From the NCBI GenBank assembly GCA_964590755.1, contig CAZPYK010000050.1, positions 1-11,819 of the forward strand: a DNA stretch of 11,819 nt, written 5' to 3'. Below are positions 1 to 6,809 of this stretch, piece after piece (the first letter of the stretch is position 1; every line of letters starts with the position of its first letter). The position numbers and the translations under genes are program-made. A model generated the notes under the pieces. It worked only from the letters and a program-made list of their open reading frames with translations, was not told the DNA's origin and searched no databases. This stretch comes from CAG-390 sp964590755. GTDB lineage: Bacteria; Bacillota; Clostridia; Oscillospirales; CAG-272.

Positions 1-1
1 T

Positions 2-38
2 TCCCCTTCTTTTCTTTTCCTCACGGTAAGGGGATTTT
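2..38 (+). terminator. possible tail of an upstream terminator
   Basis: A 7-bp inverted repeat, TCCCCTT at 2-8 and AAGGGGA at 28-34, is followed directly by TTTT. The loop is 19 nt, which is long for an intrinsic terminator, and the left arm may extend beyond the window edge. It would separate whatever lies upstream from the promoter at 102-129. Weak call. Confidence 0.25.
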
Positions 39-101
39 ACTTTGGCAACTTACCCTTTGAAAACCCGGCGGCAATATCCGCTCCGAGCACCCTATCCGTC
101 T

Positions 102-129
102 TGACAACTCCTTACCGACGTGGTATAAT
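102..129 (+). promoter_or_regulatory. sigma-70/SigA promoter for prmC-ddl
   Basis: A perfect -35 TTGACA (102-107) is separated by 16 bp from a perfect -10 TATAAT (124-129). The -10 is preceded by TGG (121-123), an extended -10 element. Transcription would start near 136, giving a leader of about 50 nt before prmC. A 10-bp perfect palindrome, AAGCATGCTT (134-143), sits at the predicted start and could be an operator or chance. Confidence 0.85.
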
Positions 130-183
130 TTAAAAGCATGCTTACCAAAAGCGTTAAACACAAAAAAGGCGGTCCTTCCGTTC

Positions 184-1044
184 ATGACATATAATGAGAT
201 CGTTAAAGCTCTGGCAGAAGCTAATATCGGAGACCGCGACGAATGCGCCCATGAAGCGCGTCTGCTTGCCGAGCATTTTTGCGGCATCGACGCGTCGACA
301 CTCCCTTTCAGACGAAATGAGGATATGCCAAACGAGTCACTTGCAAAGGCGGTGGCGCGTCGCGTGCGTCGCGAGCCGCTTCAATATATTCTCGGCAGTT
401 GGATGTTTATGGGGCTTGAATTCAAGCTCTCGTCGGCATGTCTTATCCCCCGCCCCGACACCGAGGTCACGGTCGAGGCGGCACTGAGACTGTTGCCGCA
501 CGGAGCGCACTTCGCAGACCTCGGAACCGGCAGCGGCGCCATAGCGGTTTCGATATTGAAATACAGACCCGATCTTTCCGCCGAGGCGTTGGACATAAGC
601 CGAAATGCTCTGCTCATCGCCGAGGAAAACGCGAGGCGGCACGGCGTATCGGAAAGATGCCGCTTTATTTGCGGAGATATGCTGTCGAATGATCTCTACT
701 CCCGGCTTGACACTCCGCTTGATGCCGTGATATCCAATCCGCCGTATATTCCGAAGCGCGAGCTGATCCGAGGCGTGGTTCAACCCGAGCTTGAATACGA
801 ACCGTACGAAGCGCTTTGCGGCGGTGATGACGGTCTCATGTTTTACCGTTCGATCATCAAAAGCGCCTCCCAGCCCGAAATACTGAAGCCCGACGGCTGC
901 ATTTTGTTTGAAGTCGGTATAGGCGAGGCGACAGCGGTCGCCGACATTGCGGCATCCTACGGCTTTGCCTGCGAGGTGCTCAAGGATCTGGGCGGAATTC
1001 CGCGCACGGTGATTCTTACTCGCTCGATCACATCAAATATGTAA
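184..1044 (+). CDS. prmC: peptide chain release factor N5-glutamine methyltransferase PrmC (HemK)
   Basis: Cytoplasmic SAM-dependent enzyme that methylates the glutamine of the GGQ motif in release factors RF1 and RF2, which improves termination. The 286-residue length is normal for the family. An N-terminal helical release-factor-binding domain (about 1-80) contains the conserved REPLQYILG stretch (63-71). The Rossmann methyltransferase domain follows, with PRPDTE at 89-94, SAM-binding motif I DLGTGSG at 112-118, and the catalytic NPPY at 185-188 that holds the substrate glutamine. The ATG at 184 follows a modest AGGCGG site (167-172). The gene lies about 50 nt behind its own strong promoter and is followed after 31 nt by ddl, so the two probably share a transcript. 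In many bacteria prmC follows prfA; prfA is not in this window. Nothing is broken and all key motifs are present. Confidence 0.96.
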   Translation: MTYNEIVKALAEANIGDRDECAHEARLLAEHFCGIDASTLPFRRNEDMPNESLAKAVARRVRREPLQYILGSWMFMGLEFKLSSACLIPRPDTEVTVEAALRLLPHGAHFADLGTGSGAIAVSILKYRPDLSAEALDISRNALLIAEENARRHGVSERCRFICGDMLSNDLYSRLDTPLDAVISNPPYIPKRELIRGVVQPELEYEPYEALCGGDDGLMFYRSIIKSASQPEILKPDGCILFEVGIGEATAVADIAASYGFACEVLKDLGGIPRTVILTRSITSNM

Positions 1045-1075
1045 CAAATCACTTTGAAAGGTTTTATTTATAATA

Positions 1076-2116
1076 ATGAACATTGCAGTACTTGCCGGGG
1101 GACTCAGCCCGGAACGCGACGTATCCCTCTCGTCGGCGGCGCTTATCGCCTCCGCGCTTTCACGCAGCGGTCACGCCGTTAAGATCGCAGATGTATACGA
1201 GGGGATAAACGATATTCCCGAGGACATCTCTTCTCTTTTTGAGCGGGAAAAAAGCTATGCATCTCACGTCGGCGAACGGGAACCCGACCTTGACGAGTTA
1301 CGTCGCAGATGCGGTTACCGCGACTCCCTTGTCGGTCCCGGCATTCTTGAACTTTGCGCGGCGGCGGATGTCATCTTTCTCGGTCTTCACGGTGGCATAG
1401 GAGAAAACGGGCAGCTTCAAGCGGCGCTGGATTGTGCCGGAATCAAGCATTACACAGGCACCGGATACATAGGCGCACTGCTCTCAATGGACAAGGATCT
1501 TTCCAAGCAGTTGTTGGTGCGCGCCGGCGTTCCCACAGCCGAATGGCTGTATTTTAAAGCCGGCACGGCAGAAGAAGACGCTATCATCGAAAAACTCGGG
1601 CTGCCATGCGTAGTCAAGCCCACCTCATGCGGTTCGAGCGTGGGGGTCACACCGGTATATCGACGCGACGAGCTCAAAAAGGCTCTTGCCGATGCAGAAA
1701 AGTACGATTCCGACGTGGTGGTCGAAAAACTGATAAAGGGACGCGAGCTGACGGTCGGCGTTATCGACGGCACCGCTCTGCCTCCGGTCGAGATCATCCC
1801 GAAATCAGGCTTTTACGATTATAAAAACAAATATCAAAGCGGCATGACCACCGAGCTCTGCCCCGCGCCGCTCTCCGACAGCGAGACCGCGCAGGTTCAA
1901 GCACTTGCCGTCTCGGCATTCCGCGCACTCAGAATGGAACAATACGGAAGGATAGATTTTATTTACGGCGATGACGGGATATTCTACTGCCTTGAGGCAA
2001 ACGCGCTTCCCGGAATGACTCCGACCTCGCTTCTGCCTCAAGAGGCTGCGGCAGTCGGAATAGGATATGACGAACTGTGTTGCCGTCTTGCCGAAATGGC
2101 AAAAAGAAAAGAATAA
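1076..2116 (+). CDS. ddl: D-alanine--D-alanine ligase
   Basis: ATP-grasp ligase that joins two D-alanines in the cytoplasm for the end of the peptidoglycan stem peptide. Visible motifs: the N-terminal GGLSPERDVSL with the substrate-binding Glu13, GLHGGIGENG (103-112), the phosphate-binding loop PTSCGSSVG (182-190), the omega-loop FYDYKNKY (246-253), and the Mg-binding end GRID (291-294) plus EANALPGMT (307-315, with Glu307 and Asn309). The omega-loop tyrosine Y253 fits the D-Ala-D-Ala class; VanA-type D-Ala-D-Lac ligases have a different loop with histidine in that role, so resistance is not predicted. Length 346 is typical. The ATG at 1076 has GAAAGG at 1056-1061, a long 14-nt spacing that may mean moderate translation. 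It follows prmC by 31 nt with no terminator between and ends before the hairpin at 2138-2174. Confidence 0.96.
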   Translation: MNIAVLAGGLSPERDVSLSSAALIASALSRSGHAVKIADVYEGINDIPEDISSLFEREKSYASHVGEREPDLDELRRRCGYRDSLVGPGILELCAAADVIFLGLHGGIGENGQLQAALDCAGIKHYTGTGYIGALLSMDKDLSKQLLVRAGVPTAEWLYFKAGTAEEDAIIEKLGLPCVVKPTSCGSSVGVTPVYRRDELKKALADAEKYDSDVVVEKLIKGRELTVGVIDGTALPPVEIIPKSGFYDYKNKYQSGMTTELCPAPLSDSETAQVQALAVSAFRALRMEQYGRIDFIYGDDGIFYCLEANALPGMTPTSLLPQEAAAVGIGYDELCCRLAEMAKRKE

Positions 2117-2137
2117 GCAAGCAGCAAATATGCAAAC

Positions 2138-2174
2138 AATGAGGGCTGCCGCACGTAAGCGGACAGCCCTCATT
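2138..2174. terminator. bidirectional hairpin between convergent ddl and FAD oxidoreductase
   Basis: The arms AATGAGGGCTG (2138-2148) and CAGCCCTCATT (2164-2174) pair perfectly over 11 bp. The stem continues with CCGC (2149-2152) against GCGG (2159-2162) around a bulged A (2163), giving about 15 bp. It sits in the 74-nt gap between two converging stop codons. Neither side has a long T-run, although the outer pairs are A/T, so termination strength is uncertain even though the stem is strong. Confidence 0.75.
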
Positions 2175-2190
2175 GATTAAAAAAGCGCTT

Positions 2191-3531
2191 TTACAATTCG
2201 ACACCATTGGCGCTCAATGCCGCGCGCACATCCGAAGCGGGAATGCTTTTGGGATCAACACCTCTCGCCGCCGCCATCGCTGCGGCAATACCCGCCGCTT
2301 CTCCCATTGCCATGCAGATAGCCATGACACGATAGGATGCGTGAGCGCGGTGAGTTCCGGAAATGCACCTTCCAGCAAGCAGCATTCCGTCGACATCCCG
2401 GGGCAGAAGCGCTCCGTATGGAATGTCATACGGCTGCGCCATGCGCGAATGTCCCTCGGCCTGTCCGCCACCCGCCGGATTGTGTATATCGATAAGGAAC
2501 CAAGCATCGTGTACCACTGCATCGGAATGCTTTCTTCCCTGCTCAACGTCAGCGTCGCAGACGGTGTAAAGTCCGTGTATACGACGAGATTCGCGAACAC
2601 CTACGGTATCGGAAGAATCCGACACTCGGCATTCTTCATAGCCGGGGATATATTTTCTCAAAAATTCGGTTATAACTCCTATCTGCCCGCGAAGCTCGCT
2701 TTCCGCGACCGCAAGAGCGGCGGGATCAAGCGGATCCATGCCGTTGATCTGAGTGGCATTCACCTCGCGCTCATCGGGGCGGGTCTTTCTGTGCAATCTG
2801 ACTATCGTCACATTTTCGGGAAGCTCACCTTCACGATTTTTCAGCTTGCAAAATTCTCTGAATTCCATTCCCGCGAATTCGCCGCTCGGTATCTTCACCG
2901 GATCCGAGCCGCCGAAAACGATGATCGCATCCTCTTTGACATTTTCCAGCACGAATTCGAGCGACATCGGCTGAAGCCTTCCGTCTCCCTCTCTGCCCAT
3001 ATCAAAAGTGCACCCGGCCGCCGCGGCAACACAGCCGTCGCCGGTGCAATCGATGATCACCTTGCCGCGAACTCCGCAAAGCCCCGTCTGAAGGGCAAAA
3101 ACAACTCCGGATACTCGTGTGGGCGCATTTTGATCGAATATAACATCCGCCACCGCGGCACCCAGCCATACAGTCACTCCGCTCTCGCGAACCATATCGT
3201 CAAGAGCGGTCTTTGTCACCTCGCGGTCAAGCAGCACCTCGCGCCCGTTGCGCGTTTTGATATACGGAGTATCGCAGCTTTTTATGCGGCGGCATATCTC
3301 GTCATACATCGTTCCCGCGCTCACCGAGCCGAGGATCGGAGATATCGCCCCCATGGTAAGCATTCCGCCAATGCTGCCGTACCGCTCGGCAAGCAGCACA
3401 CGCGCCCCGCCTCGCGCCGCCGCTATTGCGGCACATATTCCGGCAGGTCCTGCTCCACATACGATAACATCGTACTCATCTTTTGCCATGGGGATGCTTT
3501 TTTTATAAATATATTTATCCGAGAATTCCAT
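2191..3531 (-). CDS. FAD-dependent oxidoreductase (PF12831-type), substrate unknown
   Basis: Flavoprotein of the large FAD_oxidored family; the reaction cannot be named from sequence. The dinucleotide-binding beta-alpha-beta unit is at about 20-50, with GAGPAG at 26-31 and the ribose-binding Glu49, followed by YGSIGGML (51-58), which is typical of this family. A second nucleotide-facing motif, DCTGDG, is at 161-166. GVRESRR lies at 301-307. The C-terminal family signature LLAGRCISGTHRAHASYR (384-401) runs into MGEAAG (409-414). No signal peptide, so cytoplasmic. Length 446 is normal. The ATG at 3531 is supported by AGAAAGG 10 nt upstream; an internal Met15 (MAKDEYDV) is an alternative but has no comparable site. 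It is transcribed divergently from the EEP lipoprotein and converges on ddl. Family members often lie in carbohydrate-use loci, but nothing here identifies such a role. Confidence 0.9.
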   Translation of the reverse strand: MEFSDKYIYKKSIPMAKDEYDVIVCGAGPAGICAAIAAARGGARVLLAERYGSIGGMLTMGAISPILGSVSAGTMYDEICRRIKSCDTPYIKTRNGREVLLDREVTKTALDDMVRESGVTVWLGAAVADVIFDQNAPTRVSGVVFALQTGLCGVRGKVIIDCTGDGCVAAAAGCTFDMGREGDGRLQPMSLEFVLENVKEDAIIVFGGSDPVKIPSGEFAGMEFREFCKLKNREGELPENVTIVRLHRKTRPDEREVNATQINGMDPLDPAALAVAESELRGQIGVITEFLRKYIPGYEECRVSDSSDTVGVRESRRIHGLYTVCDADVEQGRKHSDAVVHDAWFLIDIHNPAGGGQAEGHSRMAQPYDIPYGALLPRDVDGMLLAGRCISGTHRAHASYRVMAICMAMGEAAGIAAAMAAARGVDPKSIPASDVRAALSANGVEL

Positions 3532-3586
3532 TTTTTGATTACCTTTCTACCGTATTTTATATCGAAATTGCCACTTTCACAATAAT

Positions 3587-3614
3587 ATTATACACTTTTT
3601 TTCGTCATAGTCAA
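3587..3614 (-). promoter_or_regulatory. promoter of the FAD oxidoreductase gene
   Basis: Read on the minus strand, -35 TTGACT (3609-3614) and a perfect -10 TATAAT (3587-3592) are separated by 16 bp. Transcription would start near 3580, leaving a leader of about 50 nt to the ATG at 3531. Confidence 0.8.
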
Positions 3615-3638
3615 GATGCCGTTGCATTTTATCTTGAC
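3610..3638. promoter_or_regulatory. perfect 8-bp inverted repeat joining two divergent -35 boxes
   Basis: GTCAAGAT (3610-3617) and ATCTTGAC (3631-3638) are exact reverse complements separated by 13 bp, with arm starts 21 bp apart, two helical turns. Each arm covers five bases of a -35 box, one for each divergent gene. The -35 boxes explain GTCAA/TTGAC; the matching GAT/ATC beyond them is extra. A candidate operator for joint control, but no regulator gene is nearby. Confidence 0.45.
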
Positions 3639-3663
3639 ACACAAGTAAAAAACATGCTATAAT
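3634..3663 (+). promoter_or_regulatory. promoter of the EEP lipoprotein-ylmH-like unit
   Basis: Perfect -35 TTGACA (3634-3639), 18-bp spacer, perfect -10 TATAAT (3658-3663) preceded by TGC (3655-3657), an extended -10. Start expected near 3670, leaving about 30 nt before the ATG at 3700. Confidence 0.85.
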
Positions 3664-3699
3664 TGGATCATAAAAACATAAGACCGAAAGGATCGCATC

Positions 3700-4569
3700 A
3701 TGAAATATCATCAAAAACTCATATCCCTTCTCCTCACCGTAACAACGATAGGTTTTGTTCCGCTCATGCTGTCGGCATGCGGCTCTGCGGGTTCGGGCAA
3801 CATAACCACAGATGGCATCTCCACCTCAGCCCCCGAAACCACCGCCGAGCCCGAAACCACTGCTCCTCAGCCTGTCGAAAAGACCCTACGTGTCGGGACC
3901 TACAACATCAAGCACGGAGCCGACGCATCAAACGACATGACCGTGCTGGGCGAAATAATCAAAAAAGCCGGGCTTGACATTTGCGGTGTGCAGGAGGTGG
4001 ATAAATGCACAAACCGCGTAAACGGATTGGATCAACCCGCCGCGCTTGCCGAGGCAGCGGGAATGAAGTATTATAAGTTCACCAAAGCCATAAGCTACCA
4101 GGGCGGCGAATACGGAACGCTCATCCTGTCCAAATATCCAATCGAATCATTCAAGGTGACGAGACTCGAATCGGGAACCAAGGAGGGGAGAGCCATCGGT
4201 CACGCCGTTATAAACATAGACGGTCTGCGCGTTGATTTCTTCAACACACATCTTTCCTATGAAGACACCGACCTTCGCCGCGGTCAGTTTGAGCAGATAG
4301 CTCCGATGCTTGCGGAATGCAATACATATATTCTTACCGCCGACTTCAACACCGAGAATTTCAGCGAATTCGACGTTTTAAATTACGGCGAGCTGGTCAA
4401 TTGCAGCACACGCCGTCATATCACCTTCCCGAGCAGCAATAAAGCGATAGACAATATCGTGCTTTCAAAGGATTTCACCGTGGCAGACACGGGTACCGTG
4501 AAGGTCTCGCGCTCGGATCATCGCATGCTTTGGGCGGATCTGACGATAGTATACACCCCGGAAGAATAA
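3700..4569 (+). CDS. secreted lipoprotein of the endonuclease/exonuclease/phosphatase (EEP) fold
   Basis: A predicted surface-anchored metal-dependent phosphodiesterase or phosphatase; substrate unknown (nucleic acid, phospholipid or sugar phosphate are all possible in PF03372). The N-terminus is a lipoprotein signal with a basic start, hydrophobic core and lipobox LSAC, so Cys27 would be lipidated. A Thr/Glu/Pro linker (about 28-60) leads to the catalytic domain. EEP residues appear in order: Asn69 in TYNIKHG, metal-binding Glu99 in VQEVD, His184 in NTHLS, Asp215 and Asn217 in TADFN, Asp251 in IDNI, and Asp273-His274 in RSDHR. All are intact, so an active enzyme is likely. The ATG at 3700 has AAAGGA 7 nt upstream. 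It is first in a unit with the YlmH-like gene, which begins 4 nt after its stop. Confident of fold and location, not of substrate. Confidence 0.88.
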   Translation: MKYHQKLISLLLTVTTIGFVPLMLSACGSAGSGNITTDGISTSAPETTAEPETTAPQPVEKTLRVGTYNIKHGADASNDMTVLGEIIKKAGLDICGVQEVDKCTNRVNGLDQPAALAEAAGMKYYKFTKAISYQGGEYGTLILSKYPIESFKVTRLESGTKEGRAIGHAVINIDGLRVDFFNTHLSYEDTDLRRGQFEQIAPMLAECNTYILTADFNTENFSEFDVLNYGELVNCSTRRHITFPSSNKAIDNIVLSKDFTVADTGTVKVSRSDHRMLWADLTIVYTPEE

Positions 4570-4573
4570 TCTT

Positions 4574-5329
4574 ATGGATCAAGAAAGCATCCTTCGCGGA
4601 CTTTTTTCAGACCTCGCGGCACGCGCGGCAAACGGCTTTTACTACACTTATTCAAATTTTCTCACACTTGCGGAGCAGGATCTTCTTCTCTCGATGAAGA
4701 ACTCTCCCGGAGACGTCGCCCGCACTCTTTGCGGCGGATATGACACCGCCGAAAGACGCATCGCAGTTTTCGGAAGCGAGGCTGACTTCGGATACGCCGA
4801 GCCTCCGCCCATCGCTTATCTTTGCGCAGAACCGAAAGCCCCGAAATTCGCCGAGGAGCTGACGCATCGCGATGTCCTCGGATCTATACTTGCTTTGGGG
4901 ATAGAACGCGACGTGACGGGCGATATCATTATTTCGGACAATTGCGCGTATATCATATGCCTCGACCATATTTCCGAACTTATAGCCTCGGACCTCACGA
5001 GGATCAAGCACACCGACGTTATATGCCGTCGCATCGATGACCTGCCGAAAATAAGCATTCCGTCGCCGCCGACGAAAAGCTTTTTTGCCGCCTCCGAGCG
5101 CGCCGATGTGCTGATAAGCGCAGTGTACGGAATATCTCGCAGTGAAAGTGAACGCTTATTTTCGCAAAAGCTGGTGTTTGAGAACTCACGCGCCATAAGC
5201 TCATCCGATACCAAACTCAAGCCGGGGAGCATAATATCCGTCCGAGGCAAGGGGCGCTTCCTCTATGAGGGTGTGTCCGGAACCACCAAAAAGGGACGAT
5301 TGATAGTTCTGATCAAGGTGTACAAATAG
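4574..5329 (+). CDS. YlmH-like S4-domain RNA-binding protein
   Basis: Cytoplasmic RNA-binding protein of the YlmH family. B. subtilis YlmH binds the large ribosomal subunit and has been reported to act in ribosome-associated quality control (RqcP2). The protein is 251 residues, close to the family norm. The N-terminal domain carries FLTLAEQ (29-35), GGYDTAERR (54-62) and the family hallmark LTHRDVLGSILALGIERDVTGDI (96-118, key residues H98, R99, D100, G103 and the GIERD block). The C-terminal S4 domain (about 174-240) begins SERADVLISAVY. YlmH usually sits in the division/wall cluster with sepF, ylmG and divIVA; none is here. Instead it starts 4 nt after the EEP lipoprotein, using a GGAAG inside that gene (4560-4564), so translation is probably coupled. 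A terminator follows. Family call strong; the exact orthologue role is inferred. Confidence 0.9.
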   Translation: MDQESILRGLFSDLAARAANGFYYTYSNFLTLAEQDLLLSMKNSPGDVARTLCGGYDTAERRIAVFGSEADFGYAEPPPIAYLCAEPKAPKFAEELTHRDVLGSILALGIERDVTGDIIISDNCAYIICLDHISELIASDLTRIKHTDVICRRIDDLPKISIPSPPTKSFFAASERADVLISAVYGISRSESERLFSQKLVFENSRAISSSDTKLKPGSIISVRGKGRFLYEGVSGTTKKGRLIVLIKVYK

Positions 5330-5343
5330 CATATTTCCCCGAC

Positions 5344-5380
5344 CGGGCTGTCTCATTTACCTGAGGCGGCCCGTTATTTT
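5344..5380 (+). terminator. intrinsic terminator after the ylmH-like gene
   Basis: A 12-bp stem pairs CGGGCTGTCTCA (5344-5355) with TGAGGCGGCCCG (5362-5373), including two G-U pairs, around a 6-nt loop. It is followed by TTATTTT. It separates the EEP-ylmH unit from the galK promoter. Confidence 0.85.
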
Positions 5381-5423
5381 ACTCCAATTAACATTTAATT
5401 TACATCGAATAAAACAAATAAAC

Positions 5424-5452
5424 ACTTCGCATTTTTTATTTGATGATATAAT
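5424..5452 (+). promoter_or_regulatory. extended -10 promoter of the galK-to-WG run
   Basis: A perfect -10 TATAAT (5447-5452) is preceded by TGA (5444-5446). At the expected -35 position (about 5424-5429, ACTTCG) the match is poor, so the promoter relies on the extended -10 or on an activator. Flanking DNA is very A/T-rich. Start expected near 5459. Confidence 0.65.
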
Positions 5453-5490
5453 ATATGCAATAATAATATCTTTTTGATAAGCAGCATCGA

Positions 5491-5504
5491 CCTTTCGAAA
5501 GGAG
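5491..5504 (+). promoter_or_regulatory. Shine-Dalgarno of galK inside a 12-bp palindrome
   Basis: AAAGGAG (5498-5504) lies 9 nt before ATG 5514, which fixes that ATG as the start rather than the in-frame TTG at 5508, only 3 nt from the site. The site forms the right half of the perfect palindrome CCTTTCGAAAGG (5491-5502). In RNA this allows a CCTT/AAGG hairpin that would partly mask the ribosome site; in DNA it could be an operator about 33-44 nt into the transcript. Confidence 0.6.
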
Positions 5505-5513
5505 TAATTGAAC

Positions 5514-6806
5514 ATGACACCCGAAACACTCAAACAAAATATTCTTAACGGCTCGCTCGACTTGAGGCTCTCAAGGCTTTACGGTGACGAGGCTCTCGAT
5601 CTCGCGCACCGCAGATATATCGCCATAGTCGACGATTTCATCTCGCGTTACGGAAATTCCTTTGAGGATGTATCCCTTTTCTCGGTGCCCGGACGCAGTG
5701 AGCTCTCCGGCAACCACACCGATCACAACCACGGCAAGGTGATAGCCGCATCCATAGAGCTTGATGTCATCGCCATAGCGGCAAAGACCGATGATCGCAT
5801 AATTAAGATCAAAAGCGCCGGCTTCCCCGAGGACATAGTGGATCTTAACAGCTTTACCTATCCGGATCCTTCGCGCTTCGGTCATTCCGACGCTCTGATA
5901 GCGGGAGTGGCGTCCGGTCTCTCGCTGCGCGGACGCACCGTCGGAGGCTTTGTCGCCTGTACCTCGTCCAACGTACTCAAGGGATCGGGTCTCTCTTCTT
6001 CCGCCGCGTTCGAAAACATGGTCGGCACCATGATCTCACATCTCTACAATTCCGGTGCAGTAGATTATGTTGAGATAGCGCAGGTCTCTCAATATGCCGA
6101 AAACGAATTCTTCGGCAAGCCTTGCGGGCTTATGGATCAGGTGGCGTGTGCCGCCGGCGGCATCGTTGCCATCGATTTCAACGATCCCTCCGCTCCCATT
6201 ATCAACAAGCAATCTTTCGATCTCAATTCCTTCGGCTACCGCCTTTGCATAGTCAATACCGGAGGAAACCACGCAGATCTCACCGAAGATTACGCTGCGG
6301 TCCCGGCAGAGATGAAATCCGTCGCCGCTCATTTCGGAAAGAGCGTGTTGCGCGACGTAAGCGAGGATGCCTTTTATGCGGAGATACCTCTGCTCAGAGA
6401 GAAACTCGGCGACCGTGCCGTAATGCGTGCCGTTCACTTCTTTGACGAAAACCGTCGCGTTGAAAAGCAGCAAGCGGCGCTGTCCGCCAACGACATCGAG
6501 GCATTTTTCGCAGAAGTCCGCGCATCCGGGCTTTCCTCCTTCAGATATCTGCAAAACGTTTACACCGTCAAGAACACTGCCGAGCAAGGGCTTTCTCTCG
6601 CCCTCTGCCTTTCCGAGCACTTTTTTGAAGTTCACGGCATCCGCGGGGTCTGCCGCGTACACGGCGGAGGCTTTGCGGGTACGATACAGGCATATCTACC
6701 TGCCGAGCATGCCGCGGCATATGCCGCCGTAATGAACAATATTTTCGGCGAAGGCGCCTGCCTCACACTGAAAATAAGGCAAAACGGAGCGACAAGGGTA
6801 TTTTAA
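5514..6806 (+). CDS. galK: galactokinase-family GHMP kinase, divergent substrate motif
   Basis: Predicted to phosphorylate galactose at C1 with ATP, the entry step of the Leloir pathway. From ATG 5514 it is 430 residues, slightly long for GalK. All three GHMP motifs are visible: the galactokinase signature PGRSELSGNHTDHNHG (59-74), the ATP loop GSGLSSSAAFE (157-167), and RVHGGGFAG (381-389). The catalytic Asp is D208 in GLMDQV, and Arg61, H68, D70 and Y260 match substrate-contacting residues of known galactokinases. The classical motif reads GEHTDY; here it reads GNHTDH, so the Glu that contacts the sugar is Asn67. A GNHTDH form occurs in a Firmicutes subfamily annotated as galactokinase, so this need not mean loss of function, but the sugar preference may differ. 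No galT, galE or transporter is nearby. It leads a five-gene run; the next gene starts 3 nt after its stop. Confidence 0.87.
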   Translation: MTPETLKQNILNGSLDLRLSRLYGDEALDLAHRRYIAIVDDFISRYGNSFEDVSLFSVPGRSELSGNHTDHNHGKVIAASIELDVIAIAAKTDDRIIKIKSAGFPEDIVDLNSFTYPDPSRFGHSDALIAGVASGLSLRGRTVGGFVACTSSNVLKGSGLSSSAAFENMVGTMISHLYNSGAVDYVEIAQVSQYAENEFFGKPCGLMDQVACAAGGIVAIDFNDPSAPIINKQSFDLNSFGYRLCIVNTGGNHADLTEDYAAVPAEMKSVAAHFGKSVLRDVSEDAFYAEIPLLREKLGDRAVMRAVHFFDENRRVEKQQAALSANDIEAFFAEVRASGLSSFRYLQNVYTVKNTAEQGLSLALCLSEHFFEVHGIRGVCRVHGGGFAGTIQAYLPAEHAAAYAAVMNNIFGEGACLTLKIRQNGATRVF

Positions 6807-6809
6807 AGC

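Noticed and set aside
2..133. Open frame that could be the 3' end of an upstream gene
   Set aside because: It runs straight through a consensus promoter and ends in its -10 region; the translation shows no family signal.
21..287. 88-residue minus-strand open frame at the window start
   Set aside because: It covers the prmC promoter and start, has low-complexity Arg/Ser content and no ribosome site or family match.
1076..2116. VanA/VanB-type D-Ala-D-Lac ligase conferring glycopeptide resistance
   Set aside because: The omega-loop FYDYKNKY is of the D-Ala-D-Ala type, and no vanH, vanX, vanR or vanS lies nearby.
2173..3585. 470-residue open frame on the plus strand over the FAD oxidoreductase
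   Set aside because: It is the antisense of a gene with clear FAD motifs, starts inside a convergent terminator region, and its translation is rich in Arg/His/Ser with no recognisable domain.
5508..5513. TTG at 5508 as the galK start
   Set aside because: It is only 3 nt from AAAGGAG, too close for initiation; the ATG at 5514 has the ideal 9-nt spacing.
6036..6662. Long minus-strand frame inside galK
   Set aside because: Shadow of the galK coding frame; the sense strand carries all GHMP kinase motifs.
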